A stretch of DNA of 64,000 bases, from positions 180,984,756-181,048,755 of the forward strand of contig CM054063.1 of assembly GCA_028641055.1 (NCBI GenBank), read 5' to 3'. The stretch's first letter is position 1; each line of letters opens with the position of its first letter. Source of the stretch: Alopecurus myosuroides. Its lineage: Eukaryota; Streptophyta; Magnoliopsida; Poales; Poaceae. Shown in pieces: positions 44,077-54,075 of the stretch. The position numbers were made by a program, and so were the translations under genes. The notes beneath the pieces were generated by a model that worked only from the letters and a program-made list of their open reading frames with translations, had not been told where the DNA came from and ran no database searches.

Positions 44077-44275
44077 GTAGGGGTATGTTATTACACGACC
44101 TTAGCAATATGATCACGGAAACCAGATCATCCATTAACCCCCGAGTACGATTGATCAACCTGGTACAAAACCGATCTATCTCATAGAACGACCACCAAAA
44201 CAGCAATTAGATCCAATCTAACACCAACTACATATCACATATGTGCAGAAAACGGGCCTAAAACCAGAAGATACC
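44077..44275 (-). other. leader of element B (LTR side)
   Basis: The part of the B leader on the primer-site side of element D. No coding signal. Confidence 0.7.
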
Positions 44276-44288
44276 GCTCTGATACCAC
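44276..44288 (-). other. primer-binding site of element B
   Basis: gctctgataccac on the plus strand is TGGTATCAGAGC preceded by G on the element strand, complementary to the 3' end of initiator tRNA-Met, and directly next to the 5' LTR. Confidence 0.9.
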
Positions 44289-45617
44289 TATTGGAATGCG
44301 TAGAGATAAACAAAATCTTTTCTACGCGTAACTCCCAAGATCTAGCCGAGGTAGAAGGCCACGAGGATTACCACTAGACGCGCATGTGCGGATTATCGAT
44401 GAAGCACGTCGATGCAGTGTTGTACCACGATCCGATCCAGCCGATCCAATCCCGCGACCGTCGAAGTGCTGAACGTACAACACCTCTGCCGGTATCCACA
44501 CGTACGAGGAGGAGCTCCGACGGCAGACTGCTAGGTCCGGTGCGGCGGCTGGACTAAGTGGGGCTAGGGTTCCCAACACATGGGAGTGGAAACTTGTGCC
44601 CGTTGGGCAACCTGCGCCCCTCCTTATATAACGAATTGGAGTGGGCTGCACAACGCTTGCGGCCCATTCACTCCGCGAGTCCAACTCACTAATTCAGTCC
44701 ATTTCCGGTTCGGGTCTAACCCGACCAATATATTTCTTCCCGCACTTAAGTGTGCGACCCTGCAGACTCATGGCGACTTGGACACAATTGAAGTCCGACT
44801 CCCAATCGATCAACCTGTAGTGGCTCCTAGCAGAACATGCCGACTCCCAAGTGCCATAGAGTCATGACGACATACCTTCCAATGTGACTTTCATCTGAGT
44901 CCTTTTTGCCTCATGATATACCTTGTCGATCTATAGGCGAATTATCGTCATCCCTTAAATAGCTCAACTCTCTTCTCGGTCCGTGATATATGACTCATCT
45001 GACTAACTCTTAGTCAATAGACCCAGTTAACATTTAAACGAGTCACGCATGACCATGCTTCCGGAATCATATCACTCGAGAGGGTCCAAAGAATATCTCT
45101 CTAGTCGGAGGGGCAAAATCCCATCTTGATTATCCACATCACGCAGCTTGCTTCTCATTCGACCCGAACTCTGCATTTATAACTTTCTTGTCATGGAACA
45201 ACGTTTGACAGAACCTAAGTCGGTGATCCACAACTCGGATTGTGCGACAACCTCAGGTCTAAGGATTATATTCGTTGAGACATCCAAATGGAGACTTAAT
45301 CGTTGCATCTCAATATGGGTCAGTCCGACTTGCTAAACTCTTTAGCCGAGTCTGTGAAAGTTAAAATGACATCGCCATGCCCCTGACAAGTGGATACGAG
45401 TCATCAGACAACACTCACATTAGTCTAGGTTGTGTATCCAGCACAACCTAAATGACCAAGGAAAATTTAGCATGAACAACATGAATACATAGTTCCACAA
45501 TCGAATCACATATTAAATGATATATATCAGATGTTCAAAACAAAGACAACTTAATAACTTTATTAATACATTGGGAATTACATCATACATGATTGCCTCT
45601 AAGGCATATTCCCAACA
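44289..45617 (-). repeat. 5' LTR of element B
   Basis: 1,329 bp, TGTTGGGAATATGCC at its start on the minus strand. The terminal CA next to the primer site has become TA. It is colinear with the solo LTR at 47781-49108. Confidence 0.93.
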
Positions 45618-47780
45618 AAACATGCATACCGAATTGTGACATCTTTCAGAATAAAAGGTCGAAATATACCGCTTTGTGATCTTGTGTGTGCCCTGGTTGG
45701 CACAGCTGGTGCCTCGGATCTGGACACCACAGAAGATCCGGGAGAATACACTCTGGGATCCTCCCCGTCAGCCGACAGGAGTTGGGACTCCTCCCCTAGC
45801 CCGTCCGAAGCATGCCCGTGTAAAGGCGACTCGGGATCTGCTCCGTGGCCGGGGTCTGCGCCAGACCCAGCCACCTGCCGCTGCCGCTTGGCACTTCCTG
45901 GTCCACTCGCGTGATGTAGCCGCCTCGCACCACTAGAGGGACCACGCGGAGACGCGTTTCTCCTGCGTCGAGCCTGTATAGAGCTGCCGCGTGTCGCCGC
46001 GCGCAGATCCCGGTGGAGATCGACCCGGTGTTCCGTGCTGCGATCTCTCGGGAGCAACACGACCACCAGAATCTTCCTCTTGTCTGGCGCTTGTCTGTTC
46101 TGGCTGAAAACAAGTAGCATTTGGCACACCTTTTGCACCGTTAGATTCAGGAAAAATTGGAGCATCTTCCACACTATTATCAACAACATTTTCCCCCCTT
46201 GATCAGAAAGAAAAAGAACTTCCGAGCGTAATTTAGCACCGGCATTAAGATTAAGGGTGGAAACGGAAATATTTTCTCATCAAAAGTAACATCTCCTGAG
46301 ATGTAAATTCGGACATTAGGAATATCAAGGCATTTGAATCCTTTATGCAAGTTACTATAACCAAGAAAAGCACATTGCTTGCAATGAAAAGATAATTTAT
46401 GTGAGTTGTAAGGTCGAAGATTAGGCCAACATGCAGACCCAAAAAAACGAAAAGACTCATAATTCGGTTTTTCATGGTAAATACGTTCTAGAGGTGTCAC
46501 AAAATTGAGGAGCTTACTAGGTGTGCGGTTTATGAGATATGTGGCTGAAATAAATGTTTCATCCCAAAATTTCAATGGCATGGAGGAATGAGCAAGAAGG
46601 GAGAGACCAACTTCGACAATGTGGCGATGTTTTGTTTCTGCCGACCCATTATGCTGATGTGCATAGGGACAAGACACATGATGGGAAATACCAACTTTGG
46701 TAAAAAAGGAACTTAAACGTTCATACTCGCCACCCCAATCCATTTGCATGACAAGAATTTTTCTATCAAATTGTCGCTCAACTAGATTCTGAAAATCATG
46801 AAACTTCTAAAACACATCAGATTTGTTCTTAAGCAAATATATCCACGTAAATTTGCTGAAATCATCACTAAAACTAACATAATATTTCTTTCGTCCAACA
46901 AACTCAATATCAAGACCCCAAACATCCGAAAAATGAGCTCTAAAGGAGCACTAGATTCACTAAATGATTTTGGGTAGGGAAGTTGATGACTTTTGCCTTC
47001 TTGACAGACATCACAAATGGAGTCATGAATTGACAAACTAGAACATGGAAGATTATTGGTGCTAAGCACTTTATTGACTATAACCGATGATGGATGACCT
47101 AAGCGAGCGTGCCACCTCTCCGAGGATGGTTTGATGGCACCGAGGACATGCTTGTTTGAGCTGGATGAACTGGACGAAAGTGGGTAGAGGCCTCTCCAAC
47201 ATCTGCCTTGAAGAAGAATGCTCTTTGTTGCCTGATCCTTGATATATGCAAGACGATGTACGGATAATAAATTTTTGTTTGCTTCGGGAACATGAAGGAT
47301 CTTATTGAGGTGAAGATCACGATCATGGGTATGAATAGCTGAATGACCAATGCGGGCGGTGTCCACACCTGAACCACAGGCAGTGTGCACTTTCTCATGG
47401 CCATTGTACTTGTCGCGGATGGTCAGGTCGCTCGTGATGTGGTTGGTAGCGCCAGTGTCAATGTGCCAGTTGGTGTCCACCCCATAGTATGGAGTAGAGG
47501 CCGACCCAACACGTTTCTCCTGCATGGGGACGTAGTCCGGATTGGACCGTTCCCAACACTTCAGAACGGTGTGACCGACTTTGGCACAAAGTTGGCACCG
47601 TGGTTTGGAGCCGTTCCCGCCGTTCCCGCCATTGCGTTTAGGTCCACTTTTGACCTTGGAAGCCACCTCCATCGTGGCATCCATGATAGCCTCCATAGTT
47701 GTCGCAGACGGTGTTGTTGCCACGGCCTTATGGCGGTGCACCACCACCACGACCATCGCCGTAGTTGCCACCGCAGAAAC
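45618..47780 (-). pseudogene. element A: gag end, protease, GAG-pre-integrase and integrase
   Basis: Read on the minus strand from 47780: a Gly/His-rich gag tail, zinc knuckle CQLCAKVGHTVLKCW (about 47597-47553), protease NWHIDTGATNHIT, RWHARLGHPSS and ICDVCQEGKSHQLP (GAG-pre-integrase), then integrase with QMDWGGEYERLSSFF, QHNGSAETKHRHIVE and YLINRTPSK, and finally the linker THTRSQSGIFRP. Frames change near 46780 and 46190. It is cut by element B just after THTRSQSGIFRP. The D-to-E integrase region is eroded near 46950. Confidence 0.88.
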
Positions 47781-49108
47781 TGTTGGAACGCGTAGAGATA
47801 AACAAAAACTTTTCTACGCGGTACTTCCAAGATCTAGCTGAGTTAGAAGGCCACGAGGATTACCACTAGACGCACAGGTGCGGATTATCGATGAAGCGCG
47901 TCGATGCAGTGTAGTCCCACGATCCGATCCAGCCGATCCAATCCCGCGATCGTCGAAGTGCTGATCGTACAACACCTCTGCCGGTATCCACACGTGCGAG
48001 GAGGAGCTCCGACGGCGGACTGCTAGGTCCGGTGCGACGGCTGGACTAAGTGGGACTAGGGTTCCCAACGCATGGGAGTGGAATAACGTGTCCGCTGGGC
48101 AACCTGTGCCCCTCTTTATATAGCGAGTGGTAGTGGTATTCACAACGCTTGTGGCCCATTCCCTCTGTGAGTCCAACTCACTAATTCAGTCAATTCCGGT
48201 TCGGGTCCAACCCGACCAATATACTTGCTCCCGCTCTTAAGTGTACGACCCTGTAGGCTCATGGCGACTTGGACACGATTGGAGTCCGACTCCCAATCGA
48301 TCAATCGGTAGCGGATCCTAGCAGAACGTGCCGACTCCCAAGTGCCATAGAGTCATGACGACATACCTTTCAATGCGACTTTCATCTGAGTCCCTATTGC
48401 CTCACGATATACCTTGTCGAACTATAGGAGAATTATCGTCATCCCTTAAATAGCTCAACTCTCTTCTCGGTCGGTGATATATGATTCATCTGACTAACTC
48501 TTAGTCAATAGACTCAGTTAACACTTAACCGAGTCGCGCATGGCCATGCTTCTGGAATCATATCACTAGAGAGGGCCCAGAGAATATCTCTCCAGTAGGA
48601 GGGGCAAAATCCCATCTTGATTATCCACATCACGCAACTTGCTTCTCATTCGACCCGAACTCTGTCTTTATAACTGCCTTGTCACGGAACAGCGTTTGAC
48701 AGAACCTAAGTCGGTGATCCATAACTCGGATTGTGCGACAACCTAGGGTCTAAGGATTACATTGATTGAGACATGCAAATGACGACTTACTCGTTGCATC
48801 TCAATATGGGTCAGTCCGACTTGCTAAACTCTTTAGCTAAGTCTGTAAACGTTAGAATGGCATCGCCATGCCCATGACAAGTGGAACCGAGTCATCAGCC
48901 AACACTCACATTAGTCTAGGGTGTGTGTCCAGCACAACCTTAATGACCAAGGACAATTTAGCATGAACAACATGAATACATAGTTCCACAATCGAATCAC
49001 ATATTCAATGACATATATCAGATGTTCAAAACAAGGACGATTTAATAAATTTATGAATACATTGGGAATTACATCATACATGATTGCCTCTAGGGCATAT
49101 TCCCAATA
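47781..49108 (-). mobile_element. solo LTR of an element-B relative inside element A gag
   Basis: 1,328 bp colinear with the 5' LTR of element B (both begin ttggaaYgcgtagagataaac on the plus strand). An exact 5-bp duplication GAAAC is at 47776-47780 and 49109-49113. A lone LTR with intact target duplication indicates LTR-LTR recombination that removed the interior. Confidence 0.94.
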
Positions 49109-49833
49109 GAAACCGCCACGTCCTTAGCCTCCACCATGACCTCCATGCACGACCGCGTTCACAGAGGACTGCGAGCCTCCGTTGAGAAGAGCAAGCATCA
49201 TATCGAAGGCAAGAAGTTGCGAGTACAGTTCTGCAACAGTGATGGGCTCCTCACGGGAGCATATGGCAGCGACGATGGTGTTGTAGTTGGAATCGAGGCC
49301 TGCTAGGAGGTAGGAGACAACATCCTCCTCATCCAGCTTCTTGCCGGCCCCCTCTATCTCATCCACGAGCTTGCGGATCTTGGTAAAGTAGTCAGGCATG
49401 CTCGATGATCTCTTCTGGGAGTTGCGAGGCCGATACAAAGATTGACAGCCTTGGCGCGGCTTTGGGTGTTGAACATGCCCTCAATGGCTGCCCAGAGAGC
49501 CGCCGCGCCGATGTTACCGACAACCTGCTGTCCAATCTCGCGAGACAACATGGTTAGTAAAAAACTAAGGACCTGATGGTACTGTGCAATCCAAATTGCA
49601 TACAGAGGGTTTGGTTCTTTGGTCACGTCGGTGCCTTTGGTCACCGTGATCTCTTTTGCCGGTGCCGCGGTCTTCAGGTCGAGGAAGGCTTCCATCTACA
49701 CTCCTCGGATCACTGACAAAACTTGGGCCTTCCGCAAGGTGTGGTTTCCCTTCGTGAGATTCTCGGTCACGCCTTGACAGAAGGAATTTCCCCTGAGACG
49801 GGAGGACGAGGCCGAGCCGCCGGAGTTCGCCAT
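49109..49833 (-). pseudogene. element A: gag N-terminal part
   Basis: The ATG at 49833 starts MANSGGSASSSRLRGNSF. A stop follows at about 49700 (VIRGV, then stop), then MEAFLDLKTAAPAKEITVTK, YAIWIAQYHQVLSFLLTMLS and NIGAAALWAAIEGMFNTQSR, the Copia gag (UBN2-like) pattern. A frameshift near 49440 leads to YFTKIRKLVDEIEGAGKKLD and LLAGLDSNYNTIVAAI. It continues beyond the solo LTR at 47780. Confidence 0.85.
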
Positions 49834-49865
49834 GGATGCGGAGACAAGGGCCTGCTCTAACACCA

Positions 49866-50083
49866 TATTGAAATATACGAGTTGTAGATTTGCTGTGGTG
49901 AACGATGCCTTGGAGATCGGATCGGTTACGTGTTATATAGGGGTCAACATCGACCGGATTACACCAGATCAATACAAACTCGAATGTCAAGAAAACTAGA
50001 GAAAAACTACGTTAGGTTTATATTGCACCGACCTAGTTACAACAACCACATCTTCTAGAATCTGACAAGCCCGTGGTTTAACA
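49866..50083 (-). repeat. 5' LTR of element A
   Basis: 218 bp, paired with 19940-20160. TSD ACAAC follows at 50084-50088; the primer site adjoins on the inside. Confidence 0.9.
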
Positions 50084-50379
50084 ACAACCGCGAACCACAA
50101 GAACTAAAAGAAATAAAATGGTAGCAACCGATGAATTACAATAAATGAGACGTAAACTGTGCTCACCTACAGTGGCCCTATTCGGAGATCAAGCGGACAT
50201 CCATGTGGGTTAAAAATATCTCTCGCCATGTTTGTATTACACAAGCCTCCGTAAAAAGGTTTTGATACTCCACCTGTTGTAATATAGATCATGAACGGAG
50301 AATACCCGTGCACTGAAATAGAACCTGCAGACGAGAGAAATTTTTATCATTAAAATCTTGTCATTTCTAAATAGCCAAA

Positions 50380-50760
50380 GCGACCATACGAAGGCAAGCT
50401 CTCCTACCATAAATTTTTTCTGTACTTATTATCAATATCAATCCCATGTAACCAATTGCCAAAAAAATTGCAATGAAAGTGGATGGATATAAATTCAAAA
50501 CCATTTGGCCAAATAGAACATGCCAACTTGCAGCCGAAGAACAACTGTTTTATTGTGTACTCATGAGGACAAGAGACACACTTGATACTCCCATGCTAGT
50601 TATGCTTCACAAGATTATCTTTAGTTGAAATGACACCTTTACGAAGATACTATGCAAATATTTTCTACTTTAGAGGTACCTTCATTTGTCATTTTTTTTG
50701 TTATTATCGACAAGGGTTTCGGAGTGAACCAATGCTCTATATATGGAATCAACCGAGAAT
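50380..50760 (-). pseudogene. LINE zf-RVT domain remnant
   Basis: Minus-strand reading gives VISTKDNLVKHN, then KCVSCPHEYTIKQLFFGC and FGNWLHGIDI, the plant LINE zf-RVT pattern (NWxG, C-x2-C, HLFxxC-like). Not in the main ORFs because of stops. Confidence 0.7.
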
Positions 50761-51527
50761 TTTTCATTCCCTCATAAATTGCAGCGAAACTCATCAACTC
50801 CATGTGACAGTTGGACAAGAGTCAACATATCAAGAAAGGTATGCCAAGACCTGAGTCTCAGACCAATTAAATCTCGCCTGAACGTCACATTAGGAGGAGA
50901 AACATGCATAACTGTGGCAAGAGTATCTCACTTATAACACACAATGTTATATATAGCCGGATACTGTTCTCGAAGGGTGGTGTTACCCAGACATCTATCC
51001 TCACAGAATCTTATATCTGATCCATCCTTAATATTAAATACGCCAAAACGAAAGAAATGCTTCTTAGTCGCGATTAGGCCATCCTAAAAGTGAGAATCCC
51101 CAGGTTTCCAAAGAAACCATGAGCTCTTTTGTGCGAATGTATTTTCGTCTAAGGAGAGTTTTCCCGACACCATCTTCCGTAAGTAGCTTAAAATCGACTT
51201 ACCTAGGAGAGATGTGTTTTGGATGTGAAGGTCATGAATACTCAGTTCTCCGTGATCTTTTGGCTGGTAAACGACTTCTATCTAGCTAATCAATATTTAT
51301 TTTTCTCACTATCCTCTTGCAAAGAGAATCTCGATCGGAAGTAATTCGATCTTTGTAAGAATCCTTTGGCGAGCCATAAGAATGATATCGTATACAGTAC
51401 CATGTTAGTTAGCACCGAATTTATGAGGAACAATCTTCCGCCGAGAGATAGAAACTTTCCTTTCCATCCCGTCGGCCTTTTTCACAAACGTTTTTCGATG
51501 TGTTTCCATTTTGCATTAGTCAGTGTC

Positions 51528-52752
51528 CTATAGATACTTAATAGGAAAATTATCATGCTCACAACTAAATAACTTAGCATAATGAGCAGTTGTATCCTGA
51601 ACCTCGCCAAAGCAAAACAATTCGCTTATATAAAAATTAATTTTCAACCAAAATAACTGCTCAAACGCTGATAAAATTAATTTCAGCTTCACTGCTGTAT
51701 CTAGGTCATGTTCCATAAAAAGAATCATAACATCCGCATATTGAAGGATTGATAATCCCCCATCAACTAGATATGGGACAACCCCCTCAATTTGGCCATC
51801 TTCTTTTGCCCGTTCAATCACGATCGCTAACATATCAGTCACTATATTAAATAATATGGGTGATAGAGGATCACCTTGACTTAATCCTTTTTTGTTTGGA
51901 AGTATCGTCCAATTTACTTTATCATAGGACTTTTCAAAATCTATCTTGAAAATTACACCATTAAGTTTTTTTAGTATGCATCTTATGCACGGTTTCGTCT
52001 AAAATAACGACACCGTCAAGGATATTCCTACCTCGCATAGAAGTAGTTTGTGTAGGTTTAACCACATGACCAGCCATCGAATTTAACCTAACAGTTGCAA
52101 CTTTCATAAAGATTTTGAAACTAACATTGAGAAGGCAGAATGGTCTATACTGTTGTATCCTTTCTGCCTCTAGAATCTTCGGTAAAAGAACGATTTCCCA
52201 AAAATTAAGGAGAAACAATTCTAGTTGTCCGACATGAAAACATTCGAATAGGTCTAGAAGATTAGCTTTAGTGATGTCCCAGAAGTGCAGGTAGAACTCA
52301 CCAGGACAACCATCTGGACCTGGTGCGTTATCATGTTCCATTTGGAAAACTAAAATTTTAGTCTCTTGTTCATTAAAGTGAGGAGTAAGAAAGGGGTCCT
52401 CCTCATTAAAAACTTGGGGAATATCATCCATTCCAGACTCATCCATAGAAAGATTTTCTTCCTTTGGAGCCCTGAACAAACCTTTATAAAACCTTGTAAT
52501 ATAAGCCTTGTGCGGATCATGTCGTTCGATCAGACCTTTATTCTGATTAAGAGCATGAATATGTTTTTTCCTATGTTTTCCATTGGAAACATTATGAAAA
52601 TATCCCTTATTCGAATCTCCTTCAAGGATGAATTGTGCCTTAGATCTCTTGTACCATTTGAGATCTTCCTCCCGCATCATACGTGCTACTTGCGCATTAG
52701 ATTGACTTTTAAGATTAATTTCCCGTGGAGTTAGAACACGCATTTCTGCCAT
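51528..52752 (-). pseudogene. LINE reverse transcriptase
   Basis: Frames 52752-51961 and 51842-51528: KWYKRSKAQFILEGDSNKGY (usually xWxxxGDxNTxFFH), NAPGPDGCPGEFYLHFW (core PGPDG), YRPFCLLNVSFKIFMKVATV, QTTSMRGRNILDGVV, and the active-site box LQYADVMILF, in which YADD has become YADV. A stop separates the two frames at about 51960. Catalytically dead as read. Confidence 0.88.
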
Positions 52753-53062
52753 TTGGTCTTACTCATCAATAATGGAACACATGCGCTCCTTTTCTCTTTT
52801 GAGAATACCAATAGTGTGTCTAGCTCACTCTCGAAGATATTTGCGTATTTTATTATTCCATCACTGAATAGGGTTATCACCCAACATTGGCTTCGACCAA
52901 ACCTTTTTAACCAGCTCATCAAAACCACCAGGCAACAGGCATCCTAGCTCGAATTTAAACTGGGCTTTGTACGTTCGGTTTCAATGTACCAGTAGATAAA
53001 AGTATGGGGGAATGACCACGCAATGCCTCAATACATTCAAGAGCGCGTACTGTTACCGATAG

Positions 53063-53690
53063 TTATTTTTCCTCCCAATCAGTGCTCATCAGTACACAAT
53101 CCATCTTTTTGTATGTTGGCTCAGGAAGGCTATTCGCCCAGGTGAACTGCCTCCGCGTCATATGAAACTCTCTTAAATCTATGCTATGAATAACAATATT
53201 GAACAAAAAGTGACCAATGATTATCAATCTTCCCCGACTTTTCTCGTGTGAGAACCTTAGCATAGTAAAATCACCGCCTATTAAAATAGGATGTGGATAC
53301 AGATTAAGCATTTCACAGAGAAAAGCCGCCTAATGCTCTTCTTGGATGGTGCCATACACAACAACCAAACTCCATATGAAGTTGCTCTATTCCGAATGTG
53401 AGCTTTGATATGAAAGTCACCATCCGTGAAAGCTAACACATCCATACAATCTGATTTAACACCAAGTAAGATGCCACCCGACCTACCGCGAGGAGGAATG
53501 GTATGCTAAGTGAATTCCTTACCACCTGAAAGGCAATCTAGAACGCTCAATGGAAATCTCGTCTCCCCGTTTCAGAAATAGCCACAAACTCCAATGATGA
53601 ACCCTTACGTACTGAGCAATTTTCAAGTGTTTATCCAAGTCACCAAGACCTCTGCTATTCGTGAAGATGCCATTCATGGGAAACATTCGG
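53063..53690 (-). pseudogene. LINE endonuclease
   Basis: MNGIFTNSRGLGDLDKH (AP-endonuclease-type start, usually WNxRGLG) near 53680, and at the other end LIGGDFTMLRFSHEKS and FTWANSLPEPTYKKMDCVLM (GDFN and the T-W-N, K-D region). The middle carries stops. Confidence 0.8.
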
Positions 53691-53830
53691 GGATTTATAG
53701 AATTTCACATTTTTTCCTAAGTTTTTACCTTTTTGTTGGATTTCCGTCCGAAAGCATACAGATAAATCGATACTAGCCTATCCTCATCCATCCCCACCTC
53801 TGTCACCTCACCCACAAGATATGATAAAAA

Positions 53831-54064
53831 CTATCCATCTAATGCGGCATTCGCCTCATCATCATCTAAGGGTGTGTTAACCGGCCTACCAGAAGCACCC
53901 GAGGAAACCTTTAAACGGTCGTACTCCACGTGCTTCAAAGCGTTATCCAAAACCACAACTTCTTCCTCATTTGAACCTAAGCTAACGCCAAAACTAACTA
54001 ATCTAGAGGATAGCTTAGACGTTGAACAAAAAATAAATAAATAATGAGCTAAAGACTTACCCAT
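53831..54064 (-). pseudogene. LINE ORF1, C-terminal remnant
   Basis: SFGVSLGSNEEEVVVLDNAL then KHVEYDRLK resembles the C-terminal end of plant LINE ORF1 proteins. It is interrupted by element E just upstream of 54064. Confidence 0.55.
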
Positions 54065-54075
54065 ATGAGGAGTAG

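Larger units (their letters stand above)
21466..45617 (-). mobile_element. Copia LTR retrotransposon B, Angela/BARE-like
   Basis: The LTR begins TGTTGGAAATATGCCCTAGA on the minus strand, and the 3' LTR is preceded by AAGTGGGAGAC; both are typical of the Angela/BARE/WIS group. The 5' LTR (44289-45617) is full length, while the 3' LTR (21466-22279) lacks its last 515 bp or so. The primer site TGGTATCAGAGC (tRNA-iMet) is at 44276-44288. It encodes gag, protease, integrase, RT and RNase H in Copia order. Elements C and D lie inside it; without them it is about 7.5 kb. No target duplication can be shown, because the left junction is deleted. Confidence 0.9.
19940..50083 (-). mobile_element. Copia LTR retrotransposon A (host of nested insertions)
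   Basis: LTRs at 19940-20160 (3') and 49866-50083 (5') are about 220 bp, start TGTTAA on the element strand and differ at roughly one site in ten by eye, so the insertion is old. The 5-bp target duplication ACAAC is intact. A tRNA-Met-like primer site (TGGTGTTAGAGC, minus strand, about 49855-49866) abuts the 5' LTR, and a purine tract abuts the 3' LTR (20161-20175). The order gag, protease, integrase, RT, RNase H marks Copia. Without inserts it would be about 4.7 kb. It is interrupted by element B and by a solo LTR, and carries stops and frameshifts throughout. Confidence 0.92.
50084..54075 (-). mobile_element. LINE (L1-like non-LTR retrotransposon), decayed
   Basis: Minus strand, in order: end of ORF1 (54064-53831), endonuclease (about 53700-53060), reverse transcriptase (about 52900-51480), connection region (about 51150-50800) and zf-RVT domain (about 50760-50380). 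It has many stops and frameshifts. Element A separates it from its 3' tail, and element E interrupts its ORF1. Plant LINEs of this type replicate by target-primed reverse transcription. Confidence 0.85.
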
